Source: Burkholderiales bacterium (lineage in GTDB: Bacteria; Pseudomonadota; Gammaproteobacteria; Burkholderiales; Usitatibacteraceae). From it: DNA of 38,603 bases. Both the position numbers and the translations under genes were made by a program. This document shows positions 1 through 7,050 of this stretch, piece after piece. The stretch lies in contig JANYDB010000126.1 of NCBI GenBank assembly GCA_025359985.1, forward strand, positions 1 through 38,603. Direction: 5' to 3'. Under the pieces are notes generated by a model. It had not been told where the DNA came from and did no database searches. It saw nothing but the letters and a program-made list of their open reading frames with translations. The stretch's first letter is position 1; the number at the start of each line of letters is the position of its first letter.

Positions 1-334
1 CGTCGCGGTCGCGCGGAATGGCAATATCGACTTCGCCGAAGTCGCCTGAGATGGTTTTGGCAGAATGGCCATTGCGGACGTTGCCAGTACTGTTGCCGAT
101 GTTGCCGTGGCGGGCGTGACCCAAGTGCTGGTTCATCTCGGCATTAAGTGCGGCTTCAAAGACGGCCTTGGTGAGTTGCTTTAACATGCCGTTCTCGCCA
201 ATCAGGTCGCTCGGCTGTTTGTAGTGGGCAATGACGTGGTCGAGCAGGGCTTGAGGAAAGGCGGGGCGCTCAGCTGCCTCGATTGGGGCTTGGCTTGCGG
301 CAGTGTCGCTGTTTAAGGCTTTAGTGCGTTTCAG
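1..334 (-). CDS. IS256-family (Mutator-type) transposase, N-terminal part
   Basis: The reverse strand encodes about 110 residues matching the N-terminal region of IS256-family DDE transposases: a helical segment with LLDHVIAHYKQPSDLIGENG, then MLKQLTKAVFEAALNAEMNQ, then HLGHARHG, NSTGNVRNGHSAKTI and GDFGEVDIAIPRDRD, which is the usual order in the family. The catalytic DDE residues lie beyond the left edge. The start is problematic. The ATG at 342-340 has a good AAGGAG five bases upstream but reads only Met-Lys-Arg-stop. The transposase frame is open from 334, where the first usable codon is CTG, preceded by no in-frame ATG or GTG. Expression may therefore be weak or lost. Confidence 0.85.
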   Translation of the reverse strand, partial: MKRTKALNSDTAASQAPIEAAERPAFPQALLDHVIAHYKQPSDLIGENGMLKQLTKAVFEAALNAEMNQHLGHARHGNIGNSTGNVRNGHSAKTISGDFGEVDIAIPRDRD

Positions 335-409
335 CGTTTCATGTAGGCTCCTTGGGTTACGGGGAGACTAGCAAAAAATTCAATCTACACAAAATTATTT
401 ACACCCTCC
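1..409 (-). mobile_element. IS256-family insertion sequence, 5' part (runs off left edge)
   Basis: The element begins at about 409, where the reading frame of the histidinol-dehydrogenase-like pseudogene to its right stops matching its family and an AT-rich end starts (reverse strand begins GGAGGGTGTAAATAATTTTG). An end beginning with a G-run and TGTAAATAATT-like sequence upstream of a Mutator-type transposase is typical of IS256 members. Only this end is in the window, so the opposite inverted repeat and the 8-9 bp target duplication cannot be checked. The exact boundary could be off by a few bases. Confidence 0.8.
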
Positions 410-889
410 AGAAGCCTTACCCTCGAAGGGTGGAGCGCAGGCGATGACACGCTTTAGACTCGCGACTTTTGCCGTCAGCACACCCATGTGAGCGGAGGCC
501 AGCAACGGATATTTTCCGCCCGGCACCTAGCAGCCCACCGAGTTGACTGGAATATTCTTGTGCCCCAACGCTACCCCTGGAAGAGTTTCTACTTCAACAT
601 CGCGAAACAATTGCAACTGGATCTGCGCAAAGCGTTTTATTTGCGATTGGGCAAAACGGACGTTAGTGATTGCCTGCTTTGGCAGACTATAGATGCATGC
701 GGCGATGTCCGCATTGCTCAGCCGCAAAGATGGTGGATCCCAGGTGTCGAATTTCATTAAAAACTCGCGCACTGCAGCTTCGTCACGCGTTTCAATTCCG
801 GCAAGAATTGCCTCGACAGTGGTACGAACCCCGATGTCAATCTAGGTCTTTTGTTCGGCTGACTTTCCCTGATTAAGATATTGGATCAT
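410..889 (-). pseudogene. Histidinol-dehydrogenase-family (HpsN-like) dehydrogenase, disrupted fragment
   Basis: Reading the reverse strand from ATG at 889 gives MIQYLNQGKSAEQKT, a TAG at 844-842, then about 105 residues up to NSVGC, a second TAG at 529-527 where the family has Tyr, and then [15 protein letters not shown] and a run ending [11 protein letters not shown] at the IS boundary. The segment RDVEVETLPGVALGH followed by IPVNSVGC-x-VPGGKYP is characteristic of the non-biosynthetic histidinol dehydrogenase clade that includes sulfopropanediol 3-dehydrogenase HpsN; these are NAD-dependent alcohol dehydrogenases of about 430 residues. Only about the first 155 residues remain, with two nonsense codons and an IS256 element in the body, so the gene is dead. 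A plausible Shine-Dalgarno (CAGGA) sits ten bases before the ATG. It is divergent from the NTF2-like operon and may once have been a pathway partner. Confidence 0.8.
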
Positions 890-1187
890 GGGGCAAAATT
901 CCTGACGGCGTTTGGGAGGGAGGGTGGGGGAGGCGCCCTGTCAATGCAAAACGCCTTCGCGTTGCAATCTGATCTAAAGTTGTACTTCGAATGCAAAAAG
1001 TTTCTTTTTCATTTATTATGCTACACGATATGACATGTTTCAAATTATGGGGTAACCTGGCATTGAAATCGTGCATCCGCAGTATTTTTATGTTGAAGAC
1101 ATGATTAGTTTGGGCTTCGATATTGCAGCGCGACTGTGAATCTGTGAACCTCTGCACTCTGTATTTTGGCATGAAAGAATAAAATAT
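890..1187. promoter_or_regulatory. Divergent intergenic region before the NTF2-like operon
   Basis: No credible gene is seen in these ~300 bases. The right part is AT-rich. A possible sigma-70-like pair is TTGAAA (near 1063) and TTTTAT after a 17-base spacer, but the match is modest. No strong Shine-Dalgarno precedes the ATGATG at 1188. The region must hold the promoters of both the disrupted dehydrogenase gene (leftward) and the operon (rightward). Confidence 0.4.
945..966. promoter_or_regulatory. Imperfect inverted repeat, possible operator
   Basis: TGCAAAACG-CCTT-CGCGTTGCA has perfect outer TGCAA/TTGCA arms and a partly symmetric centre. It resembles the TGCAAACGCA (reverse of TGCGTTTGCA) element repeated in front of the TonB-dependent receptor gene, so one regulator might bind both. 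This is inference from two loosely similar sites. Confidence 0.25.
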
Positions 1188-2258
1188 ATGATGACCCTGC
1201 CATTTCCCCTTCCTTCCCGCCCACCTGTGACCCGTATTCGTAAATGCGATGTTACAAACTTGCGATTCCCAGGCGGTCCGCGAACGCAGCCGATGCGAGG
1301 CTTTGAAGACCAGTACGTCGATATTGTGGATTACATCGTACGGATTACCGACGAGATATGGATGGAGCGGGCAGTCGGACGAATTTACGATACCTACGAT
1401 GCCAGCTGCACGATTTATTCGTCGTATGGCGTCGTTCGGTCGGTTGAGGAGGTGATTGCTGGCACGATCTCGACGCTGAACGCGTTCCCGGATGGCGAAA
1501 TTCATCACCTCAACGTCGCCTGGAGCGGCGACGAGGAGGAAGGATTCTACACATCGCATCTCGGACATAGCCAATCGACGAATGTTGGTCGCAGCAGCTT
1601 AGGTCCTGGGACGGGTCGCCGCTCCTCTATCCGATTTGCCGCCGATTGCATCACCCGTGACAACCGCATCCACACCGAATGGCTGGTACGTGACAACGGG
1701 GCTCAGGTTCGTCAGTTGGGATTCGACCTGCATGAGGTGGCGCGGCGGGCGGCTGAAACGTCCACGTTAGAACGCTACATTATCTCGCCCGAGACCCGCC
1801 TCGAAGGTCAAACGCCGCGCAAGCTGCTCGACCTGCCGAGTGATACGCTTGAGGGCTGGGCTCGCCATTTATTTCATAACATTTGGAATCTGAAGCGCTT
1901 CGATTGGCTGACGCGTTACTACGCAGCGATTGCCACGCTCCATGCTGGCGGCGGCCGGGTCGCCCAAGGCGTACGCAATATCGGCGCGCTCTACCTCCAT
2001 ATTCAGGCGGCGATGCCAGATGGCGTGATGCGGGTTGAGCATGTTTGCCATAGCGAAGAAAATGATGGCGTCATCGTGGCGGTTCGCTGGGTTTATGAAG
2101 GGACAACCGCACCGGGCGGTGTGCTGGGCGAATGTCCTAAAGGGCGGCAGGTCTTCATGATGGGCGTCAGCCACATGCGGCTCGCAGGCGATCGCATCGT
2201 TGAGGAATGGATGATTTTCGATGAATTGGGCGTGCTCGCACAGGCCTATCGCACATGA
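1188..2258 (+). CDS. Two-domain NTF2/SnoaL-like protein, first gene of operon
   Basis: The 356-residue product has no signal peptide and looks like two NTF2-like (SnoaL/ester cyclase type) domains in tandem, at about residues 40-180 and 215-350. The first carries DIVDYIVRITDEIWMERAVG, the usual opening helix, and TRDNRIHTEWLVRDN, the strand pair that closes the cone; the second ends with GDRIVEEWMIFDELGVL, which is the same element. The NTF2 fold serves cyclases, dehydratases, isomerases and binding proteins, so the reaction cannot be named. It overlaps the next gene by 4 bp (ATGA at 2255), which implies translational coupling, and that neighbour is a paralogue. ATG codons at 1188 and 1191 are both possible starts; neither has a strong ribosome-binding site. 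The likely cell location is the cytoplasm. Confidence 0.85.
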   Translation: MMTLPFPLPSRPPVTRIRKCDVTNLRFPGGPRTQPMRGFEDQYVDIVDYIVRITDEIWMERAVGRIYDTYDASCTIYSSYGVVRSVEEVIAGTISTLNAFPDGEIHHLNVAWSGDEEEGFYTSHLGHSQSTNVGRSSLGPGTGRRSSIRFAADCITRDNRIHTEWLVRDNGAQVRQLGFDLHEVARRAAETSTLERYIISPETRLEGQTPRKLLDLPSDTLEGWARHLFHNIWNLKRFDWLTRYYAAIATLHAGGGRVAQGVRNIGALYLHIQAAMPDGVMRVEHVCHSEENDGVIVAVRWVYEGTTAPGGVLGECPKGRQVFMMGVSHMRLAGDRIVEEWMIFDELGVLAQAYRT

Positions 2259-3340
2259 GCCGCTGGAATGATCATCCACAAGTGCTTTCGCCTGTAGGCC
2301 AGCGTTTTTCCGCCCTGATTGAGGAAGGTCCGCGCCGTCAGGAGCTGCCCGGCTATGAACCGGTATATCGCGATTTCGTTGACTATATTGTGCGTTGCAC
2401 GCATCGCATATGGGAAGAAAAAAATATCGGCTTATGCCGCTCTCACTACAGCCAAGGCTGTGTGATGCATACGCTAGCAGGGCCGCAGGTTGGCTGCGAG
2501 GTTGTAGTGCAAAACACCATTGGCGCACTGGCCATGTCGAGCGACCGACAAGTCATAGCTGAGGATGTCATCTGGAGCGACGAAGGCGACGGCAATCTCT
2601 ACAGCTCGCACCGTATCGTCAGCAGCTCGACCCATCTAGGCGACGACGCAACATTGGGCCCGGCGACATCTCACGAGGCAGGTGCGAGAACCATCGCTGA
2701 TTGTCTTTGCCGCGAAAATCGCATCATCGAGGAATGGCTGGTGCGCGACAATTTGCGAGCAGTCTGGCAGGTCGGCGGCAACCCTTGGGAGCTCGCTCGT
2801 CGCCAAGCCGCAGCAGACCGCGAAGGTGATCAAACTCGGCATGCTTGGCGTGCGGCGGAAATTGCGCGCGTACGTGCGTGCGGTGGTGCAGGCGGGGATG
2901 TCGCTATCCCCGCTGATCATCCGGCGAAGTTACCGGCTGCAGCACTCATTAGCGCACTGCGGCATGATCTATTCGGTGAAGCGGCAGAGGCGTTTTCACC
3001 TGCAGCTGAAACGCGTTGGCCGAGTAACCGTCATGGCTATGGCCGCGGCTACTGGATAGGTTGCCTCACACAATTGCGCGGCGCACTCCAGCGACCAGCG
3101 TTAACCATGGACCATATCGCGGCAAGACCATTGCCGCACGGTGACATCGCGGTCGCGCTGCGCTGGAGTCTGGCCGGGGTACATGCGGGCGGCGGTGTTT
3201 GGGGGCCAGCCAGCGGGCGAGACCTGCTCATTCTGGCGATTTCCCACTACCGGTTGCGTGCGGGGGCGATTGTTGAGGACTTAACCGTTTTCGACGAGTT
3301 GGCCGTGCTTCGCCAGATTTGCGGAGGGTTGGGGCCATGA
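2255..3340 (+). CDS. Two-domain NTF2/SnoaL-like protein, paralogue of the preceding gene
   Basis: This 361-residue protein aligns along its whole length with the upstream gene: DFVDYIVRCTHRIWEEKNIG near residue 45, a core beginning VIWSDEGDGNLYSSHRIVSS, CRENRIIEEWLVRDN near residue 155, and a second domain closing with AIVEDLTVFDELAVL. The family is NTF2/SnoaL-like; specificity is unknown. The region between the domains (about 180-250) is rich in Ala and Arg and poorly conserved with its paralogue, suggesting a linker. It starts inside the stop of the previous gene (ATGA) and its own stop overlaps the next start in the same way, so the three genes form one translation-coupled unit. Two related double-domain proteins made together often form a heteromer, but that is inference. 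Confidence 0.85.
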   Translation: MSRWNDHPQVLSPVGQRFSALIEEGPRRQELPGYEPVYRDFVDYIVRCTHRIWEEKNIGLCRSHYSQGCVMHTLAGPQVGCEVVVQNTIGALAMSSDRQVIAEDVIWSDEGDGNLYSSHRIVSSSTHLGDDATLGPATSHEAGARTIADCLCRENRIIEEWLVRDNLRAVWQVGGNPWELARRQAAADREGDQTRHAWRAAEIARVRACGGAGGDVAIPADHPAKLPAAALISALRHDLFGEAAEAFSPAAETRWPSNRHGYGRGYWIGCLTQLRGALQRPALTMDHIAARPLPHGDIAVALRWSLAGVHAGGGVWGPASGRDLLILAISHYRLRAGAIVEDLTVFDELAVLRQICGGLGP

Positions 3341-4032
3341 GCGCATTGATAGCATTGTCCCGGATCGCCGCAGGCGAGCGGCCTCATGGCGAACTGTTAC
3401 CACCGTGCCGACTCGAAGCATTCGGTGTCGAGGTGTATGGCGAAGAGGCTATCGTCCAGAGCTTCCGGAACGCGCCGCTCGTAATCTCGCCATCGGCAGA
3501 AGTTGTTTTAGCCGAAGGCCACATTGCCGTATTTGATGGTGAGCACGCGATTTTTGCCGATCTTTATGGCGATGATATTGCGCGAATTTGGCGTTTAGGC
3601 GTGGGTCAACCAGCAGTTGGTGAGCCGGCCATCGGCGTGCCTTTTGATCCCGATCTTTGGCAATCGCGTCGCGATGTAGCCATGCGCCGTGAAGACCACC
3701 CTGCGCTATCGGATGAAGGTGCCGTTGCGGTAGAGGCAATCGGGCGGGAGCTCGCGCGAAAGTGGGATTCGGATAGTGGCCCGGGCGACTACCGCGTTCG
3801 CCCGTTCCTGCTTCGCGCCTTCAGTGCTGGTGATAGCGCTGGCGATCGCGGTGCCGCGCTTTTCTCTGTATATCGCCTCGGTCCGTTGGCAAAGCGTAGT
3901 GCTGGGTTTTCATTAACGGCAGTAAGTTTCCAGATAGCGGGCAACAAATTGTCTGGCTACACCGTAGTCCGTGACTTGGCAGGCGAAACAGCCGTTCATG
4001 AGGCGCTTTGGCAACCACGAGTGACGACATGA
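3337..4032 (+). CDS. Short NTF2/SnoaL-like protein, third gene of the coupled set
   Basis: The 231-residue product begins MSALIALSRIAAGERPH at an ATGA overlap with the preceding stop; an in-frame GTG-type start further upstream is possible but less attractive. The first half (VEVYGEEAIVQSFRNAPLVI) fits a shortened NTF2-like domain and the second half (NKLSGYTVVRDLAGETAV) looks like another, both more diverged than in the two upstream genes. Assignment to the family rests on context and on the strand pattern, not on a strong motif, so it is less secure. A non-catalytic partner subunit is one possibility. About 140 bases with no clear gene separate it from the transporter; they contain only small hairpins. 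Confidence 0.65.
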   Translation: MSALIALSRIAAGERPHGELLPPCRLEAFGVEVYGEEAIVQSFRNAPLVISPSAEVVLAEGHIAVFDGEHAIFADLYGDDIARIWRLGVGQPAVGEPAIGVPFDPDLWQSRRDVAMRREDHPALSDEGAVAVEAIGRELARKWDSDSGPGDYRVRPFLLRAFSAGDSAGDRGAALFSVYRLGPLAKRSAGFSLTAVSFQIAGNKLSGYTVVRDLAGETAVHEALWQPRVTT

Positions 4033-4176
4033 GTTTGTTGTCTACCCTGCTTGTCCTGTCGTACAAGTTGGGCGACTCTCGCCTTTCCAGACAAGAGCCA
4101 GGCAGCCGCTTTTTCAATCGTTGCTCCCATCCGAAACTTCGCCTGCTGGGCGCGAGGGCTTTTGCAGGCGCGAACC

Positions 4177-5685
4177 ATGGCCGACAATGAAACCAAAAAG
4201 CGAGTCCCGCCAATTACCGTGCCGATGAAAATGGCATTCGGTCTCGGCAGCACAGCCGAAGCTATTGTCTACACCACGGCGGGTAGTTTCCTATTACTTT
4301 TCTACAATCAGGTGATGGGATTGCCTGCCGATAAGGTTGGCATTGCGCTTGCAGTAGGCCTTATTGTCAATGCGCTATTCGATCCGCTGATAGGGTCCTG
4401 GTCAGACCGCACAAAATCCCGCTTTGGTCGCCGCCACCCGTTTATGTTCGCATCAATCTTGCCGTCTGCGGTCTGCTTCTATCTTTTATTCAATCCGCCG
4501 CCGGGCCTGCCCCAGTTATGGATGCTAGTTTGGCTTACGGTGATGAACGTCACGCTACTCCAATGCATGACAATGTTTCATACGCCGCACCTGGCACTAG
4601 GTGCTGAGATGTCGGACGGTTATTTGGAACGCACGAGCATCATGAGCTACAACACCTTTTTCCTCTGGATTGGTGACACGTTGGGTTGGGTATTGTGCTT
4701 CGCTTGGTTTTTCCGCGCTGGCCCCGGCTTTCCGAATGGGGCCCTGGATCCAACGCGCTGGCCAGCATTCGCTGTAACTTTTTCACTAGCAATCATCGCT
4801 TGTTTTTTTATCTCTAGCATGACCACAGCCAAGCGCATTCCCTATGTTGCCCAAGCCAAACCGAACCAGCCTCGTTTTGGACTGGTCGAGTGGTTGCGCG
4901 ACATGGGTCGCGCGTTGACCAACCGAAATTATGTCGTTTTGCTCATTGGCTTCTTTTTCTTGTCGCTAATGACCGGGGTGCGTAACGGCTTATGGCTTTA
5001 CGGCGCAACTTATTTCTGGCAATTAAAAAATGACCAGATTGCCTTTTTCGCAATTGGTAGCTTGGCAGGGTATATCTTTGGTTCTGCCGCTGTCACAGCA
5101 CTTCATCGACGATTTGAAAAGCGCTGGACCGGCGCGGTGGCGCTTGTCGTTTACTGCGTAGGGCCAGCAATTCCGCTGGCCTTGGGATATGCCGGTGTGC
5201 TTGGGCCAGATACCCCATATCTGCTGGTTATCTTGATCCTATTTTCGACGTTGCAGCATGCGCCTTACAGCATCATGACAACCACTATCTACTCAGCTTT
5301 AGCCGACATCGCCGATGAGAATGAGCTGAAATACGGCATTCGCCAAGAGGGCATTCTTTATTCCACACGGACACTATTTGCGCGTGTCGATCAAGCCTTA
5401 GGGACCGCCTTCGCTGGTTTTGTGCTGGCCTATATTGCTTTTCCCGCAAAGGCAACGCCGGGCGAAGTGCCGCAATCCGTGCTGATGGCGCTGGCGGTTG
5501 CCTTTGTCCTATCCACTATTCCAGGCCTGATCGCCGCGATATTTTATGGGATGCTTCGCGTCACCCAAGCCACCCACGATTCGACGAAGGCAGCACTTGT
5601 GCTCAAGTATAAGGCTGAACTCGAAACGCCCGCTGCAGCGCTTACACCTAACCAAGTATCGCAATCACCTTCGAGCAACGGGTAA
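4177..5685 (+). CDS. GPH/MFS_2-family cation symporter
   Basis: The 502-residue protein has about twelve hydrophobic segments and belongs to the glycoside-pentoside-hexuronide:cation symporter group (MFS_2). The defining loop is clear: FDPLIGSWSDRTKSRFGRRH near residues 68-88, after the second membrane segment. A second family feature, ADIADENELKYGIRQEGI, lies in the loop near residues 370-390. Such proteins usually import sugars or glycosides with H+ or Na+, though many sphingomonad members have unknown substrates. ATG at 4177 was chosen because the family homology begins at once (VPMKMAFGLGSTAEAI); the longer upstream frame has no family character. It lies between NTF2-like genes and is most simply the inner-membrane importer of the pathway. 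Confidence 0.9.
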   Translation: MADNETKKRVPPITVPMKMAFGLGSTAEAIVYTTAGSFLLLFYNQVMGLPADKVGIALAVGLIVNALFDPLIGSWSDRTKSRFGRRHPFMFASILPSAVCFYLLFNPPPGLPQLWMLVWLTVMNVTLLQCMTMFHTPHLALGAEMSDGYLERTSIMSYNTFFLWIGDTLGWVLCFAWFFRAGPGFPNGALDPTRWPAFAVTFSLAIIACFFISSMTTAKRIPYVAQAKPNQPRFGLVEWLRDMGRALTNRNYVVLLIGFFFLSLMTGVRNGLWLYGATYFWQLKNDQIAFFAIGSLAGYIFGSAAVTALHRRFEKRWTGAVALVVYCVGPAIPLALGYAGVLGPDTPYLLVILILFSTLQHAPYSIMTTTIYSALADIADENELKYGIRQEGILYSTRTLFARVDQALGTAFAGFVLAYIAFPAKATPGEVPQSVLMALAVAFVLSTIPGLIAAIFYGMLRVTQATHDSTKAALVLKYKAELETPAAALTPNQVSQSPSSNG

Positions 5686-5830
5686 TGAACTCGCTAACGT
5701 CGAGTTTCTTTTCCCTATCGTCTGGCGGCATCGCGCTGCCGGATATCGCCAGCGTTCACGCTCACTTTCATGTTCACGCTGATGCTTTGGTCGCTACATG
5801 CAGCCGTAGAAATTTTTGGAAATCATACGA

Positions 5831-6892
5831 ATGAGCAATCACCTTGCCAACAAACAGCTGACCGCGCGGTTCCTCACAGAACTGGCGAGCGCACCGTTAG
5901 ACGGCATCCTCGCTGTGCTGACGCGCTATTGCCATACCGACTGCTGCTGGGAAATATTCTATCCATTTGAGCGGATCGATGGACTTGCTAATGCCACCGC
6001 GCAATTCTGGGGCCCACTCAAGCAGGCGTTTCCCGATTATGAACAACGGATGGGTGTGGTCATCGCAGGTGATTACGAGGGGAGGGAACAAGTGAGCTCG
6101 CTTGGCCATGTCATGGGATCTTTTGAAGCGCCATGGTTGACTATTCCGCCTACGCATAATCTCTCCTTTCTGCGCTTCGGGTTCAACGCGATCGTGCGCG
6201 ATGGCAAGTTCGCCAAGGCCTACATCCTGCTCGATATTCCTGATTTGATGCGGCAAGCTGGCTATTATCCGCTGCGACGTATGCCAGGGACGGCCGAACA
6301 ATGGCCGCTGCCGCCGATTGACAGTGGTGCTACGCTTACTAGCGTTCATCCCGAGCGTGGGGCACTGACGATGGCAATCGTGCGAGAAATGCAGCTCGCC
6401 CTGCCCAAGCCAGGCGAGGCTCGGGATAAGAAGAGTGCCGCTGGGCGCCACAGTCATCATTGGCATGAAAATATGAACTGGTATGGACCGGCGGGCATCG
6501 GTTCCATGCGCCGCTTGCGGGGCTTCCAGGATTTTCACGGGGCGCTGTTTCTCCAAGCATTTCCGGATCGCTCCGGAATCGCGCGCGATGCCAACGGGTC
6601 CGAGGATGCACCAGGGCATTACACCCGCATCGGTGACGGTCTCTTTGCCGTCACGGGAGGCTGGCCGTCTATTTATGCCACCCACACGGGTGGGCAGTGG
6701 CTCGGGCTTCCACCGAGCGGGCGCAAGGTCGAGATGCGCGTCGCCGATTGGTACCGGCTCGATCGCGCAGACAAGATAATTGACAACTGGGTGATGATCG
6801 ATGTGCCTCACATCCTCGCGCAGATGGGCCTCGATATCCTCGATGACTTGCGATTTTTTGCTGATCCTTCACTCTCACGGATTTCAGATTGA
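5831..6892 (+). CDS. Two-domain SnoaL-like protein (ester-cyclase type)
   Basis: The 353-residue product starts at ATG 5831, eleven bases after a GGA; an upstream in-frame TTG is less likely. The N-terminal half (about 10-140) has TARFLTELASAPLDGILAVL and a SnoaL-type core with FRFGFNAI-like strands ending IVRDGKFAKAYILLDIPDLM. The C-terminal half (about 200-345) has HHWHENMNWYGPAGIGSM, seen in many alphaproteobacterial ester cyclase annotations, and closes with DKIIDNWVMIDVPHILAQMG. It is not closely similar to the three upstream NTF2-like proteins and represents a separate branch. It probably acts in the cytoplasm on the same imported substrate. An AT-rich regulatory region separates it from the TonB receptor gene. 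Confidence 0.85.
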   Translation: MSNHLANKQLTARFLTELASAPLDGILAVLTRYCHTDCCWEIFYPFERIDGLANATAQFWGPLKQAFPDYEQRMGVVIAGDYEGREQVSSLGHVMGSFEAPWLTIPPTHNLSFLRFGFNAIVRDGKFAKAYILLDIPDLMRQAGYYPLRRMPGTAEQWPLPPIDSGATLTSVHPERGALTMAIVREMQLALPKPGEARDKKSAAGRHSHHWHENMNWYGPAGIGSMRRLRGFQDFHGALFLQAFPDRSGIARDANGSEDAPGHYTRIGDGLFAVTGGWPSIYATHTGGQWLGLPPSGRKVEMRVADWYRLDRADKIIDNWVMIDVPHILAQMGLDILDDLRFFADPSLSRISD

Positions 6893-6893
6893 A

Positions 6894-7011
6894 TGCGTTT
6901 GCACGTATTATTGTCAAATCGACTATTATTGTCGATACAATATATAAAATATTGTATTAAATCAGTAAGATATTATTTATGTTGCCTTTTGACTGCGTTT
7001 GCAATTATTAT
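6894..7011 (+). repeat. 18-bp direct repeat pair, 100 bp apart, in receptor promoter region
   Basis: TGCGTTTGCA-nn-TATTAT occurs at 6894-6911 and again at 6994-7011, 16 of 18 positions fixed, with starts exactly 100 bp apart. The second copy overlaps the proposed promoter spacer. Two copies in one short intergenic region point to regulator binding sites, or to a small duplication. Confidence 0.6.
6935..6957. promoter_or_regulatory. 9-bp inverted repeat, probable operator
   Basis: ATACAATAT-ATAAA-ATATTGTAT is a perfect 9-bp inverted repeat with a 5-base centre. It follows two ATTATTGTC direct copies (near 6908 and 6926). The site lies about 30 bases upstream of the proposed -35 box, a position that would suit an activator or a loop-forming repressor. 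It is too AT-rich for a terminator. Confidence 0.5.
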
Positions 7012-7016
7012 AAGAT
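6989..7016 (+). promoter_or_regulatory. Possible sigma-70-type promoter for the TonB-dependent receptor gene
   Basis: TTGACT, a 16-base spacer and TAAGAT stand 34 bases before the start codon. The -35 box matches five of six consensus positions, the -10 box is weaker. AT richness of the whole 6893-7050 region supports promoter function. Confidence 0.4.
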
Positions 7017-7050
7017 ATTATCCGGAGAAGAGCCTTTTAGGGAGACCATA

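Noticed and set aside
410-889. Amber codons in the dehydrogenase gene as recoding (readthrough) sites
   Set aside because: The gene is also cut by the IS256 element, so decay is the simpler explanation.
873-1574. Long reverse-strand frame of 233 codons over the start of the NTF2 operon
   Set aside because: It overlaps the well-supported NTF2-like gene and its own upstream region, has no family character, and is a shadow of biased codon use.
4008-4190. Short rightward frame between the third NTF2-like gene and the symporter
   Set aside because: It starts inside one gene and ends inside the next, has no recognisable product and no ribosome-binding site.
5897-6811. 304-codon reverse frame opposite the fourth SnoaL-like gene
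   Set aside because: The forward frame has clear family sequence; the reverse one matches nothing I recognise.
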